A DNA stretch of 64,000 nt from Symbiodinium sp. CCMP2592 (Eukaryota > Sar > Dinophyceae > Suessiales > Symbiodiniaceae): NCBI GenBank assembly GCA_905221615.1, contig CAJNDT010005833.1, forward strand, positions 132,001 through 196,000, written 5' to 3'. The number at the start of each line of letters is the position of its first letter. The first letter of the stretch is position 1. The notes beneath the pieces are model-generated. The model saw only the letters and a program-made list of their open reading frames with translations, was not told where the DNA came from and searched no databases. Below, piece after piece: positions 1 through 9,912 of this stretch. The position numbers and the translations under genes were made by a program.

Positions 1-435
1 CCTGTTGGTGACCCATGTAAATGTATGGAGGCTCGTGATTTTTCTCACGTTTGTGAAATCGGTGTCCACCGTGTTCGGTGTGTCGACGTGATGCTTCCCG
101 ACGAGACTCGGGGTACGAGCTATCCATGTGTGGATGTCGCTCATGGTACGCCTGTACTGCCCTGGGTAGGGCGTGTCCATCACGGCTACGGAAGTTTGAT
201 CGTGTGCTCATTACGGCACGATGACCAAACAGGATCAGGAATGCTTGGTTAGCTCAAAAGGCTGATTGCTGTGAGGCTCGAGGCTGAAAGCGGCTGCGGA
301 TGATACAGAACATATAGTTCTCATGAACATGTCCGATCTTGATGAAAACGCAGCCTGCAGACACAAATTTTCTTTTAGACGGAAAACAGTCTAAATAGAA
401 AATCCAGCACATGGTTGTGCTACCAGCAAACAAGA
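1..435 (-). other. 3' flank of the copia element, LTR not resolved
   Basis: This stretch follows the gag-pol stop codon on the minus strand and should hold the 3' untranslated region, polypurine tract and possibly the start of the 3' LTR. A short purine run (AAAAGAAAA) lies near 381 but I could not match any part of this stretch to the sequence upstream of gag-pol, so no LTR pair is called. The 3' LTR may lie outside the window. Small ORFs here look like chance. Confidence 0.4.
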
Positions 436-3400
436 CTACCACCATGTTCCTTGGCAGTAAAATAATCGGTAAATCTCTGTTGAGACATCAATTCCAAGGA
501 AGGCTACCGCTGTAGCGGCATTCTTAAGGTTGTCTATGATCCACCGAACAGTGAAAGCTTTATGTTGAAGAAGTTCACGGAAGGGTGGATGAATGTCTGT
601 TTCTGGTAAATTTCCTGTTTCCAGAGCCTTGATAAGCTCATCAGGTTGCGCCGAATGCTTTGTTAATGCATCAGCTAGGCAGTACTTCGAGCTTACATGA
701 GCTAGGTCATCTAAAGATCCAGAGTTGGATTCCTTACGAAGCATCTGTATAAGATGGTGAGTTTCCTTCTGCTCTGGAAGGTGTGTCGTGCCTGCTGTTG
801 TCACAAGATTGTTCGCATCTGTTCTGATATGTATAGGTACGGTCTCTGATGAGAGATCTGCCCAAAGTCCCTTGAGGAACAGGCAGGTACCAAAGCAACG
901 CATCAGTGCGTTAAGCTCTGCCACTGTTGTGGACATTGTGGTTGTCGTAATCTTGTGAGACTCATAATCCACCAGGCTACCTCTCGAGGATGTTTCCTTA
1001 ATAGAGGATTCAGAGAAATCGTTCTTCTTGGAAGAAGCAGCTGCTGCTGATTGTTTCATTCCCTTTAGCTTTGGATTTCGATCTTCAGCAAGGAAAATAA
1101 CATGTGCTCTCTGAGATGATTTGTCATCATTGTTCCTGTAGGAAGCATCAGGGTAACCGAGGATTCTGAGATTTCCTTTCAGCGGCCAAAAACGCAATTC
1201 TACTTCGGTAGACTTCAAAATCCTAACAAGCTTGTTCAATTCTCGAATATCACCGATAGTAGGCTTGGCAGCCTTGCTCGCACACCGACTGAAGCGATAA
1301 CAGATGTGAGCTTGAGTCCGGCTTTGTAGCCAGTTGATCTGTCCTAAAACACTTCTATAAGCAGTGTGCTGCTGTGGTGTGCATTGTTGCTCATTGTTGA
1401 GCTTCTTATCAAAAACAATTTCTTCTAGAGCTTCAACAGCTAGGTTCTGATTTACTGAGATATGTGCTGGCACTGATGCTGTAGCATCCTTCCAGACTAA
1501 TCTCTGTCCTACAAACATGATATCATTCGTGTCTTCAGAACCTACTGCAAACTCCTTTTTGATCGATTCAATCACGGCCTTACGAAAGGTGTCATCACCG
1601 GCCATGCACAGGTCATCTACATGCAAACAGACTACTCCATGTACCTGTCTACCCTTGGCATTGTTGCCTGCTATGGGATCTAGGAGATAGTCAATCGCTG
1701 ATTCCATGGTCTTTGGCTGAGACTTCTTGAGCTCAGCATCTGCTGTTGCAGACTTCTTACCATACAGAACATATGTACAGCGATCCGCACGGGTTGGCAC
1801 CAGGCCATAAGACAGGAGTGCCTTATCAACGATGTTCCACCATCTTCGAGGTGCATCGTTAAGTCCATAAGCGGGTTTCTTCATCCTCGCTGCAATGTAG
1901 GGAGGATAACCTGCTTCAGGAGGAATCTGACAGATTATGTCTCTCGACTCATCATAGGCTTCACCCTGCAGGAAAGCAGTCTTTAGGTCGATGTGTGTCA
2001 GATTCCACAGCTTGTTAGCTGCTAGTTGAATCGCTAAGCGGAAACCTGGGCGACTCGCAGCAGGACTATCAGTTTGCTGAATGTCCTTCTGTCGATCCTG
2101 GAAACCTCTCAGGACCCATCGGGCCTTGCACTTAAGGAAGTTTCCGTCCTTGTCTCTTTTTAGAGTCAGGACCCATCGACCAGTGACATAATTTCGGATG
2201 TTTCCGAGTTTCCGTGTATCGACGAGCTCAAAGACATCATTGTCTAGCCAGCTCTGATATTCTGCTGCTTTCGCTTCATCAAACTGTTTCTTCATCTCAC
2301 GCTTTTCCTTGGCAGTTGCCTCCTTCCGTTGTGCCTTCTGGGTCAGATTCGCTGAGTTCCTGGGGGAACTTAGGGATAAGGCCTTGTCCTCTTCCGTGAG
2401 AAGATCGTACTCTTCACGAATGTCAGATCGGAACCTTTTGGTGGGTTTATACCGTGTTCGGTCTGACCTCACTCTTGATGTTACCTCTCTGATGTCTACG
2501 GGTCCGCCATGCATGTACCGAGGCATGGAGAAAGAACCTGTGTTACTGCACAGTTTCTGTTCTTCTGTGAGAAGGACCCAGTCCTTCTCATCTACGACCA
2601 AGTCACCTTCCTCATCAGAGTAATACCTTGTGTTTTCTGACTCGGCATCGCTCTCCGGTTCTGGTGAACCAGAAGTGTGAGGAGGAGCGGACGGTTGTCC
2701 GGGGTCGTCTGGGACCAGTTCTTCTTCAGTGTCTTCTTCATCTTGTTGTAACGGAAGAATGGGTCCCTGTGGATGTGCCTTCGGTTTAGGTTTTGGTGTC
2801 GGCACCTGTGAAGGTGATTTCTGTTTGTGCGGCGAAACTTTCCTTTCCGATGAAGACCTTGGCGACACATCACCCCCCAGACGCCGAGGAGACGGAACAC
2901 GAGGAGGCGGATGCACGCGAGGCTTAGCCCGAGCAGGAGCCACGGGCTCATCGGAGGAAACTGCCGGTAGTCGCGGTGGAGGTATGGGAGGAGGAGGACG
3001 CGACGGCGGTGTGCCGGGAGGCATCGGCTGATCTGGTTCCGGCATAGAGACATCGTCAGATGTGATCCGTGAGCGATTAGTGCTCATTGGTTCTGACGGG
3101 TCTGACGGCGAAACCTCTTCGTCCGACATGATTACATCCGGCGGTGTTCGCACGGACGGTGAAGTCTTGCCGCCTGTCATCTGGAATAGCACCCCCGAGA
3201 AGGTTGATGGGTGTACCTTGTTCCAGGAAACCTGGTGCGGCAAGCAACACGTCATAGTCGAATTGGGCTTCTTCTTGTTCCAAAAGACAAGAACGCCATC
3301 AGTTACACTGGTGAGTGCTTTGACTGTTCCAAATGTACCTCTGTATAGAGTACACTGTTCGAAACCAGACCCTGGTAAGAGTCTTGATCTAAGGCGAGTA

Positions 3401-6400
3401 ATGTCTGACACCAAGGCATCAAGGGACGGTGATGGTTTGGAATGATGCAATGGTAATTCAGTTTTACTCGATAAGGAATTTACTCTAGCAACAAGTGATC
3501 TGATTTTCGGATCTTGCAGGAGTTTTGAATCCTTGAGAGGATTTGTTGTCAAAAGTGAATACTCCTGATCAAGAAGTTCCGAAAGTCCCTGGAGGCATTC
3601 ATCTCCAGAGTATTCTAGTATGTCTGTGACCAAAGACAGATGAGATGCATACGCATCTCGCTTCAGGAATCTTGCCAAACACGAGGCAAAGGTCTCACAG
3701 AATTCATAAGGATACACTTGTGCGAGTTTCGTTTTAAGACCGTAGCCTTGAATACCCTTTTCGTCTCCTGGTGGAGATGTTGGAGATTTCGTTTTGGCAG
3801 AATGCCTCTGGAGAGGAATTAAAACTTGCGGTGGCAAGTTGTGCATAAAAATCGAGGATTTCGATTCATAGTATCCTGTTGGATCTTTCATGCCATAGGC
3901 CTGTAGGTTACAGACCTCATAGCTGATCTTATGATTAGAAAACAGGCGTTTTGCTTCTGGTGAAGACCAGAGCCTGCTGTAGTATGGGTTCTCAAGAACA
4001 AAGTAACGTCCGAGCTTCATTTGGTGGTCTGCGACCGATTCACAGAATTTTAAAACAGAAAGTCTCTTGGCAGAGCCTTTCTTCCACTGTGAGTACCAGC
4101 TAGACCACTGAGAATGGTCCGGTGACATAACAATAATAGTAGGTTCTTGTTCCTTGATGATCCTAAGAAGATTGGAGCGACCTTGCGGTTGCTCAAGATC
4201 TAGACCGCTACGCAAATCGACTGGCTGACCTACTCGCAGACCTGACAGGGCAGCTTTGTGACTCATGCGGGGAGATCCGCCGTAGAGTTCTAGGAAGTCA
4301 ATCTTCCCAGTGCTGGTGACCTGCCAGTGACACTCTTGATGTGGAACCGTTAGGTCTGTCGACTGCAGGGAAGCATCGAAGGTGACCATGCAACTTGCGT
4401 GGTCAGAACCTTCTGACGTCAGAGTTTCCTCATCAGGCGCGAGAGGAATCTCCACATCAGATGTTATGTCATAATTTTTCCTCAGTTTTGAGATATTGAC
4501 GCGGACGATGCGTGTTCCAAGATCCACACCTACCATGGATCCTCCGAGTTCGGAGATCACCTTTCCTTTTAGCCAAGATCCATGTTTGGACCCAGTGGAT
4601 CCAATCTTAGACTTATCTTCTGACCAGTAGAAAACCTTATCTCCCAAAGAGAAAGGTCCTTGGGTCATTGACAGTCTGGCTGCAAGATCTCTACGCAGAT
4701 CATCAGATTGGCGTGCCTCTTGGTAAGCCCTGTTGGCAAGCTCCTTAATGGCTCTCGCAGTGACTTCCGTATCAGTTGGATTACCTGTCAACTGATTGGG
4801 ATCAGCGTTCTCTGGTGTTATAACATCTCGAGGACGCCTTCCAAAGGCCATTTCTAAAGGAGTAACTCCTCCGTAGGTAATCGAAGAGTTTCTTGCCAAA
4901 CATGCTTGGCGAACGAGGTTGCCATACTTCATGGTGATTCCGTTATACTGCGGGTCACCATCCTTCAGGATCTGAAGTATGAGCTTAATCTGATGCTTCA
5001 GCAATCTTACAGCAGCTTCGGCCCTGTTGGGCCATGGTGTTCCAGGTCCTGTTGCCACAGGCTTGATATTCTGCCGATTGTAATAAGCCTCCATTTTTGG
5101 AGTCATGAATGCTTGATCTCCAACTACAACCTTTGGGTTGATCTGAAATTTCTCAAAGTAGTCATTCATAATCGACATTGTAGTATGTTCTTCTTTATCC
5201 TGGACTACTTCGGCAGTCAACAAGTTTGTTGCTCCATCATAGAGAATAAGAAATACTAAGCGACTATCCTTGCCGGGAATTGGAAGCTCACCGTGATCTA
5301 CGAAGGTGAGATCACCGAAAGTCTCTGATCTTAAACCAGAAATCTTCGCTCTTGAAGGAGCTCTCACATGTTCCTGGCAGGCTGAACACTTTTTGACCAG
5401 TTGGTCATATAGCTCGTATATCTCCTTTGGGATCTGTAAGGCTTTTGTGCGTCGCTTGAACTGATCCGTACTCATATGACGGTGCTTAAGGTGAAGCTTA
5501 TAGAGTTCTACAGGGTCCTTAAGCTTCTCATGAATCCTGCGAAGAGCAATGGGAAGAGATGGCGATGGTTCCGCGACAATCTCTTCACCTGTAGGTGAGT
5601 CTGTACCAGGAGCCGGGTATTCTCTTGACTCAAGTGGTCTTACCTCCGTCCCGTCATCAGCTCCTGGGACCTTAGACTTCTCTTCAACAGGAGGTTTAAC
5701 CGCATATTTGCGGGATTTCTTCAGAAGGTTTTTAAGACCCTTTGGAGTCTTTATCTTCGCAGGTGGGACCTCAAGTCTTTCTTCTTCTGGAGGTTCATGT
5801 GGTGCAGAGGATTCTGCAGGTTTGTCCCTAGAGCCTGATGATGGTTCCGATGGTCCGGAAGGCTCAGGAGCATCACCAGATGGTTCTGGTGGATCAAGTT
5901 TCTTGGCAGATGATTCTGCCGGATCAGATGGAAGAGGCTTCTTTTTACCTGAAATCCTCTTCGGTGGTGGATCAGCTGCTCCCTCAGGTGCTTTGTCGCA
6001 ACCCTTGAGGTACGTGTGAGCCCTTTTCTGTCCGGCACAGGCTGGACAGCGACCTTCCGGTATCCTAGTATAAGGCTTCTTGGCTCCTAGAGCAGTCTCC
6101 GTCGCACTGAACGACGTACCTGACTTAGGGAGATACTTCCTGGTGGAAGTGAAGCCTAGAAGGTCCAATACCAAATGGTTATTGGTACTAATCGGAAGAG
6201 GGGTTTTATACAAACCGAAAGCTTCACACGTTGCTAGGTCAGCTGTGGGACTACACTCGAGGGTCATTCTTAAATTCCTCATCTGTTCGATGGAAAACAA
6301 AATGGGGACTCTCCCCTGATCCAAAACTTCTATGGTTGTATCTCTTCTTGGAGTTGTGTTGAACCATAGAGTTACACGCTCCTTGATAAGAGCTGTTTCA

Positions 6401-8304
6401 CTATCTGCGAAAGAGAACTTCGTGTTCGAAGGTGAAAAAGTGAAATCAATCATGCCTGGGGCATGTTGCTTCACGGCCTTGATAAGCCTGTTCACCGCAT
6501 AGCGGGAACCCATAGCCCTAGTACAACCAGAGTCAAGTATGACAAAGGTAGGGCTCTTATCAAGATTGATCCGCTCTGTGAGAGCAGATAGGACGGTGTG
6601 CTGCAACGGAAACACTGCTGTTGCAGTCTCCACACCTTGCCCCTCGGATGGTTCAGAGACCTGGGGCACGTAACTCACTGATGAGTTGAACACGGGTTCT
6701 TGGTGCGCGCTCGGATCTGTGCCTCTACCTGATGATCCTGCTTGATTTCTTCTCTTCTTTCTCCGTGTTTTTCTTCGTGAGGCTTGTGATGCATAGTATG
6801 TATAAGACGTTTGATCGTCATAAGCGGCATAATTCCAACTGGAGTCAGTATAATAACTGTCCTCATACCATGAATCCCAGCTCGGTGCGGTGGAACTTTC
6901 ATAGGCCTGTGGAGATCCAGTTTGGTCTCCTTGTAAGGAGGCAGACTTAGCTGTATCCTTACCTTTGCCTTTTGCTTTTGAGCCCTTGAAGGAGCTTCCT
7001 TTATCTCCTTTGTCCTTTCCTTTTCCTTTGCCTTTTCCACCTTTTCCTTTTTCCTTTCCTTTACCTTTACCGAAATAGCTGGAATCAGTTGGATCATGTT
7101 CTGCCTGGTTGGCTCTCCCTTTTCCGCGGTATGACCTAAAACGGCCACGTCCTTTTCGCTTGCCACCCTTTGCTCTTCCCGGTGATCCGGGACGCATTCT
7201 TGGTCTTCTTCCCTTTTTGAATCTCCTTGCAACGAAGGCTTCATGGTCGTCAACTGTCCAGAAGACAGCTTCTTCATCCTCGGCGGCAAGAAAGCCTTCC
7301 TCAAGGGTGTCTTCGTCTTGGAGCCAGAATCCATCGACTCCGTCGTATTCACCCTGATCGAGGATGAGGAAGTTTCGACCTCCGCGTTTGCGGCGTTGGT
7401 CTCTCCTTCCATGGCGGTCCTTCTTGTGAGAAGAGTGCCGAATGTTGGGATCCTGCAGACCAGTTCTGGTCGTTGAGAACTGATCGAACATGGTCTGCCG
7501 TACCACAGGGTACGTATAGGTCTCAATTCGGTGACCTTGGTTGGTCAATGCTGTTACCAACCTCTCACGTTGCATCTCATTTAGGTCGGACTGCACTAGG
7601 AAGAGAAGAGCTAGGAGATTATCATTCAGAGGAAACGCTCTTCGATGATTGTCAAGGCGTTCCTTGTTCCATGTTTCGAAATAGCGTGCGGCGTATGTGT
7701 CTCTCTCGGCTGCTTCCTGTAGGCCCAGGAAGGTTCGGTCTGCCTGCACAGCTTGCATGAAATCTGGATGGGCATCTTCCAGAGCTATCTCTGGTAAGAG
7801 ATCCATCCATGAGTTTTTCACGCGCTGTAGCACGATCTCAAACTTAGCAATCCAAGTCACAAAGTCTTGGTTGCCCTTCCATGCCTTGAATAGGCCGAGG
7901 AAACGCCACAGGAAAACGTACTGTTCTCCTTTCACGAAAAATGGACGCATCTTCTTCTTGAAGTAATCTACTCCATCTGGGGCTGCAAGCCTTTCTCGGT
8001 TAAGTGATTCTTTTTGTACTGCGGCCAATCCGGAGAGCCTCGTCTTGAGAGACGGACCTCTTTTGGTGTCATCCAGCGTTGTTATGTCGCACCAGTCGTC
8101 AATCAACTGTTCATACTCAAACCACGAAGTGGTGCCATCATAGGCAGGCGCGATCTTGGGCGTTATGCCTAATGATGCAAGCATGCGGTCAGATGTTGCA
8201 TATGACTGTGCGACATAAGTGGCTGGACCTTGGGAGGTCTCTTCGTTCTCATATCCCCCGGAGGATTGGGAACTGCCGTCGGCTTCGCTATGCGAGCTCG
8301 ACAT
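436..8304 (-). CDS. Ty1/copia-type gag-pol polyprotein with embedded DNA-methyltransferase-like domain
   Basis: A single uninterrupted 2,622-codon ORF starts at ATG (8304). Order of domains: Gag-like helical region (about residues 40-330); Lys/Gly-rich basic stretch (about 370-455), probably RNA binding; aspartic protease with LDSGC (D591); Cys/His cluster around CPAC (about 750); acidic, Pro/Ser-rich linker; integrase with an HH-CC zinc site (His about 936-939, CxxC about 972-975) and the D1003, D1063, E1096 triad; a cytosine-5 methyltransferase-like domain (about 1334-1560); a Pro-rich linker; reverse transcriptase with D2106 in DLKTAF and the catalytic HVDD (D2230, D2231); and RNase H with D2386, E2463, D2496 and D2545. 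Integrase before reverse transcriptase is the copia order. The protein copies its RNA to DNA and inserts it in the genome. It is far longer than ordinary copia polyproteins (about 1,300-1,500 aa). The intact frame suggests a young insertion. The D1063-E1096 gap is 32 residues rather than the usual 35. Confidence 0.93.
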   Translation of the reverse strand: MSSSHSEADGSSQSSGGYENEETSQGPATYVAQSYATSDRMLASLGITPKIAPAYDGTTSWFEYEQLIDDWCDITTLDDTKRGPSLKTRLSGLAAVQKESLNRERLAAPDGVDYFKKKMRPFFVKGEQYVFLWRFLGLFKAWKGNQDFVTWIAKFEIVLQRVKNSWMDLLPEIALEDAHPDFMQAVQADRTFLGLQEAAERDTYAARYFETWNKERLDNHRRAFPLNDNLLALLFLVQSDLNEMQRERLVTALTNQGHRIETYTYPVVRQTMFDQFSTTRTGLQDPNIRHSSHKKDRHGRRDQRRKRGGRNFLILDQGEYDGVDGFWLQDEDTLEEGFLAAEDEEAVFWTVDDHEAFVARRFKKGRRPRMRPGSPGRAKGGKRKGRGRFRSYRGKGRANQAEHDPTDSSYFGKGKGKEKGKGGKGKGKGKDKGDKGSSFKGSKAKGKGKDTAKSASLQGDQTGSPQAYESSTAPSWDSWYEDSYYTDSSWNYAAYDDQTSYTYYASQASRRKTRRKKRRNQAGSSGRGTDPSAHQEPVFNSSVSYVPQVSEPSEGQGVETATAVFPLQHTVLSALTERINLDKSPTFVILDSGCTRAMGSRYAVNRLIKAVKQHAPGMIDFTFSPSNTKFSFADSETALIKERVTLWFNTTPRRDTTIEVLDQGRVPILFSIEQMRNLRMTLECSPTADLATCEAFGLYKTPLPISTNNHLVLDLLGFTSTRKYLPKSGTSFSATETALGAKKPYTRIPEGRCPACAGQKRAHTYLKGCDKAPEGAADPPPKRISGKKKPLPSDPAESSAKKLDPPEPSGDAPEPSGPSEPSSGSRDKPAESSAPHEPPEEERLEVPPAKIKTPKGLKNLLKKSRKYAVKPPVEEKSKVPGADDGTEVRPLESREYPAPGTDSPTGEEIVAEPSPSLPIALRRIHEKLKDPVELYKLHLKHRHMSTDQFKRRTKALQIPKEIYELYDQLVKKCSACQEHVRAPSRAKISGLRSETFGDLTFVDHGELPIPGKDSRLVFLILYDGATNLLTAEVVQDKEEHTTMSIMNDYFEKFQINPKVVVGDQAFMTPKMEAYYNRQNIKPVATGPGTPWPNRAEAAVRLLKHQIKLILQILKDGDPQYNGITMKYGNLVRQACLARNSSITYGGVTPLEMAFGRRPRDVITPENADPNQLTGNPTDTEVTARAIKELANRAYQEARQSDDLRRDLAARLSMTQGPFSLGDKVFYWSEDKSKIGSTGSKHGSWLKGKVISELGGSMVGVDLGTRIVRVNISKLRKNYDITSDVEIPLAPDEETLTSEGSDHASCMVTFDASLQSTDLTVPHQECHWQVTSTGKIDFLELYGGSPRMSHKAALSGLRVGQPVDLRSGLDLEQPQGRSNLLRIIKEQEPTIIVMSPDHSQWSSWYSQWKKGSAKRLSVLKFCESVADHQMKLGRYFVLENPYYSRLWSSPEAKRLFSNHKISYEVCNLQAYGMKDPTGYYESKSSIFMHNLPPQVLIPLQRHSAKTKSPTSPPGDEKGIQGYGLKTKLAQVYPYEFCETFASCLARFLKRDAYASHLSLVTDILEYSGDECLQGLSELLDQEYSLLTTNPLKDSKLLQDPKIRSLVARVNSLSSKTELPLHHSKPSPSLDALVSDITRLRSRLLPGSGFEQCTLYRGTFGTVKALTSVTDGVLVFWNKKKPNSTMTCCLPHQVSWNKVHPSTFSGVLFQMTGGKTSPSVRTPPDVIMSDEEVSPSDPSEPMSTNRSRITSDDVSMPEPDQPMPPGTPPSRPPPPIPPPRLPAVSSDEPVAPARAKPRVHPPPRVPSPRRLGGDVSPRSSSERKVSPHKQKSPSQVPTPKPKPKAHPQGPILPLQQDEEDTEEELVPDDPGQPSAPPHTSGSPEPESDAESENTRYYSDEEGDLVVDEKDWVLLTEEQKLCSNTGSFSMPRYMHGGPVDIREVTSRVRSDRTRYKPTKRFRSDIREEYDLLTEEDKALSLSSPRNSANLTQKAQRKEATAKEKREMKKQFDEAKAAEYQSWLDNDVFELVDTRKLGNIRNYVTGRWVLTLKRDKDGNFLKCKARWVLRGFQDRQKDIQQTDSPAASRPGFRLAIQLAANKLWNLTHIDLKTAFLQGEAYDESRDIICQIPPEAGYPPYIAARMKKPAYGLNDAPRRWWNIVDKALLSYGLVPTRADRCTYVLYGKKSATADAELKKSQPKTMESAIDYLLDPIAGNNAKGRQVHGVVCLHVDDLCMAGDDTFRKAVIESIKKEFAVGSEDTNDIMFVGQRLVWKDATASVPAHISVNQNLAVEALEEIVFDKKLNNEQQCTPQQHTAYRSVLGQINWLQSRTQAHICYRFSRCASKAAKPTIGDIRELNKLVRILKSTEVELRFWPLKGNLRILGYPDASYRNNDDKSSQRAHVIFLAEDRNPKLKGMKQSAAAASSKKNDFSESSIKETSSRGSLVDYESHKITTTTMSTTVAELNALMRCFGTCLFLKGLWADLSSETVPIHIRTDANNLVTTAGTTHLPEQKETHHLIQMLRKESNSGSLDDLAHVSSKYCLADALTKHSAQPDELIKALETGNLPETDIHPPFRELLQHKAFTVRWIIDNLKNAATAVAFLGIDVSTEIYRLFYCQGTWW

Positions 8305-8640
8305 TGTGCTGCCTCTTATCCGCTTGGTTAAGCGTTCGGCGAGGCCGACCGCTGTAGCGGACTTTGTGAGGCGGGCGGCCCTTTCCGGGCTCCGCTACCA
8401 GAAAACTGTGCCGATACACCCACAAGGAATACTCCTTGTTAGGAGGTGTATGACCAGTTATTCCCTAAGGATCAAAGGGCAGCGCCCTGCACACGGACAG
8501 TAGTTGTTTTGTCTTGCTACGCAAGGAGAGCTTGTCTTGTCTCAATATGGTAAAACCACTGTGAGCCAATGGGCAGCGGAATGTATATGTATGAGCATGC
8601 AGCCATTGCTGTAGGTACCTGTTAGAGCTACCCCTTTAGA
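8305..8640 (-). other. 5' leader of the copia element
   Basis: This stretch lies upstream of the gag-pol start and is free of the telomere-like heptamers that begin further right, so it probably still belongs to the retrotransposon (leader plus part of a 5' LTR). A candidate LTR end is the CACA near 8406-8410, a few bases from the primer binding site. LTR limits were not established. Confidence 0.45.
8389..8400 (-). promoter_or_regulatory. Candidate primer binding site (tRNA-Met type)
   Basis: On the minus strand the sequence reads TGGTAGCGGAGC, close to the TGGTA(T/G)CAGAGC primer binding site pairing with the 3' end of methionine tRNA in many copia elements. It lies 84 bases before the gag-pol ATG and on the correct strand. 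The match is short, so it is a candidate only. Confidence 0.5.
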
Positions 8641-8654
8641 GGTTTATGGTTTCA

Positions 8655-8935
8655 CCCCCCCCATGGTAATCCCCCTCCCCCCCCCTGTGGTTCCTGTGGT
8701 TCCCCCCCCCCCCTGTGGTTCCTCTTGGTTTTCCCCCTCCCTTTTGTGGTTCTTCTGGTTCCTGTCTCCCCCCTCCCCCCCTGTGGTTCCTGTGGTTCCT
8801 CCGCGTGGTTGCTGCTGCTTTGTTGTTGCTGCTGTTCTTCTTCTTGTTCTTGTTCTTGTTCTTGTTGTGTGGTCGCCCGGGTCGGGGGGGGGGGGATACC
8901 ATTGGGGGGGGGGGGGGGGGGGGTCGAGAACGCGG
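8655..8935. repeat. Low-complexity C/T-rich to G-rich tract
   Basis: Runs of C broken by GTGGTTCCT units, then TTGTTC repeats (about 8835-8868), then long G runs at 8884-8922. The C-run half and G-run half could pair or form quadruplexes. ORFs crossing it encode only Pro/Leu/Gln-rich repeats and are not genes. It marks the border between the retrotransposon and the gene-poor region. Confidence 0.85.
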
Positions 8936-9471
8936 AGCGCGGGCACATATAGACCATGTTCGTACGTTTTCAACACAAGATTTGGGTGTCATCAGAGTCT
9001 CGAAAGATGGATTCCTCAGCCACCCTTAACCCGCAAGGCCCAAAATGCCCACCAAACACACGCATGTATACATACACATACAAAGAACACAAAGAACCGC
9101 GATCTCGCAGGGGCCTTAATCATGGCTTTCTAGGGTTATGTATGAGATGTTTGTACAAGGGCCGCAAGAATTAGAGTGGGGATCTCTGGGTATGGCAGTC
9201 GGGCATGGTGATTAGGCTAACAATCTCTCAGAAGGAAGAGCGACATAAGTCTTAGCCCTGAACCTCAGCTGGGCAGCCCTCTAAAACCGGACAGTATACA
9301 ACCGCTTGGACCCCAACCCAGCTTTTGCAGCCAGTGCAAAACCCGACACAACTCCTGAAGCCAACAAAAACTTGTGCCCTGAACTACAGCCATACAATCC
9401 ACCCTAGGCCCTAGATCCTAAACCCCAAAGCCCGTGAATCCAAAGTCCAAAGCCTTAAGCCATGCGCCCAA

Positions 9472-9912
9472 AAGAACCCTGAACCCCTAGTAACCCTTTA
9501 AAGAGCCCTAAACCCCTACTAACCCTTAAAAGAGCCCTAAACCCCTACTAACCCTAAACCCCTACTAACCCTCAAAAGAGCCCTAATTAAACCCCTAATT
9601 ACCCTTAAAAGAGCTCAAACCCCTGGTAACCCTTAAAAGAACCCTGAACCCCTAGTAACCCTCAAAAGAGCCCGCATTAAACTTACAAGAGCTGTAGTAA
9701 ACCCCTGGTAACCCGTAAAAGAACCCTGAACCCCTAGTAATCCTTAAAAGAGCCCTGAACCCCCAGTAACCCTTAAAAGAGCCCTACACCCCTGGTAAAC
9801 CCTTAAGAGCCCTCAAGGGCCTAGTAGCTTAAAAGAGCCCTCAGGGGCCTCAGCAGGAAACCCCAAAAGAGCCCCTAAATCCCCTAAACTCTAAACCCCT
9901 AGTAAGCCTTAA
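9472..9912. repeat. Tandem array of a roughly 30-bp unit
   Basis: A unit of about 29-32 bp, with core AACCCCTAGTAACCCTTAA followed by AAGAGCCCT, repeats about a dozen times with drift. It looks like an expanded, diverged derivative of the CCCTAAA heptamer that fills the rest of the region. Confidence 0.8.

Noticed and set aside
5549-6019. Plus-strand ORF of 156 codons and other long ORFs within 436-8304
   Set aside because: Antisense or shifted-frame shadows of the gag-pol frame.
8305-8640. LTR pair for the copia element
   Set aside because: No matching segment was found at 1-435; the 3' LTR may lie outside the window.
9472-9912. Possible CRISPR-like array
   Set aside because: Units are contiguous diverged tandem repeats without distinct spacers, and the genome is eukaryotic.
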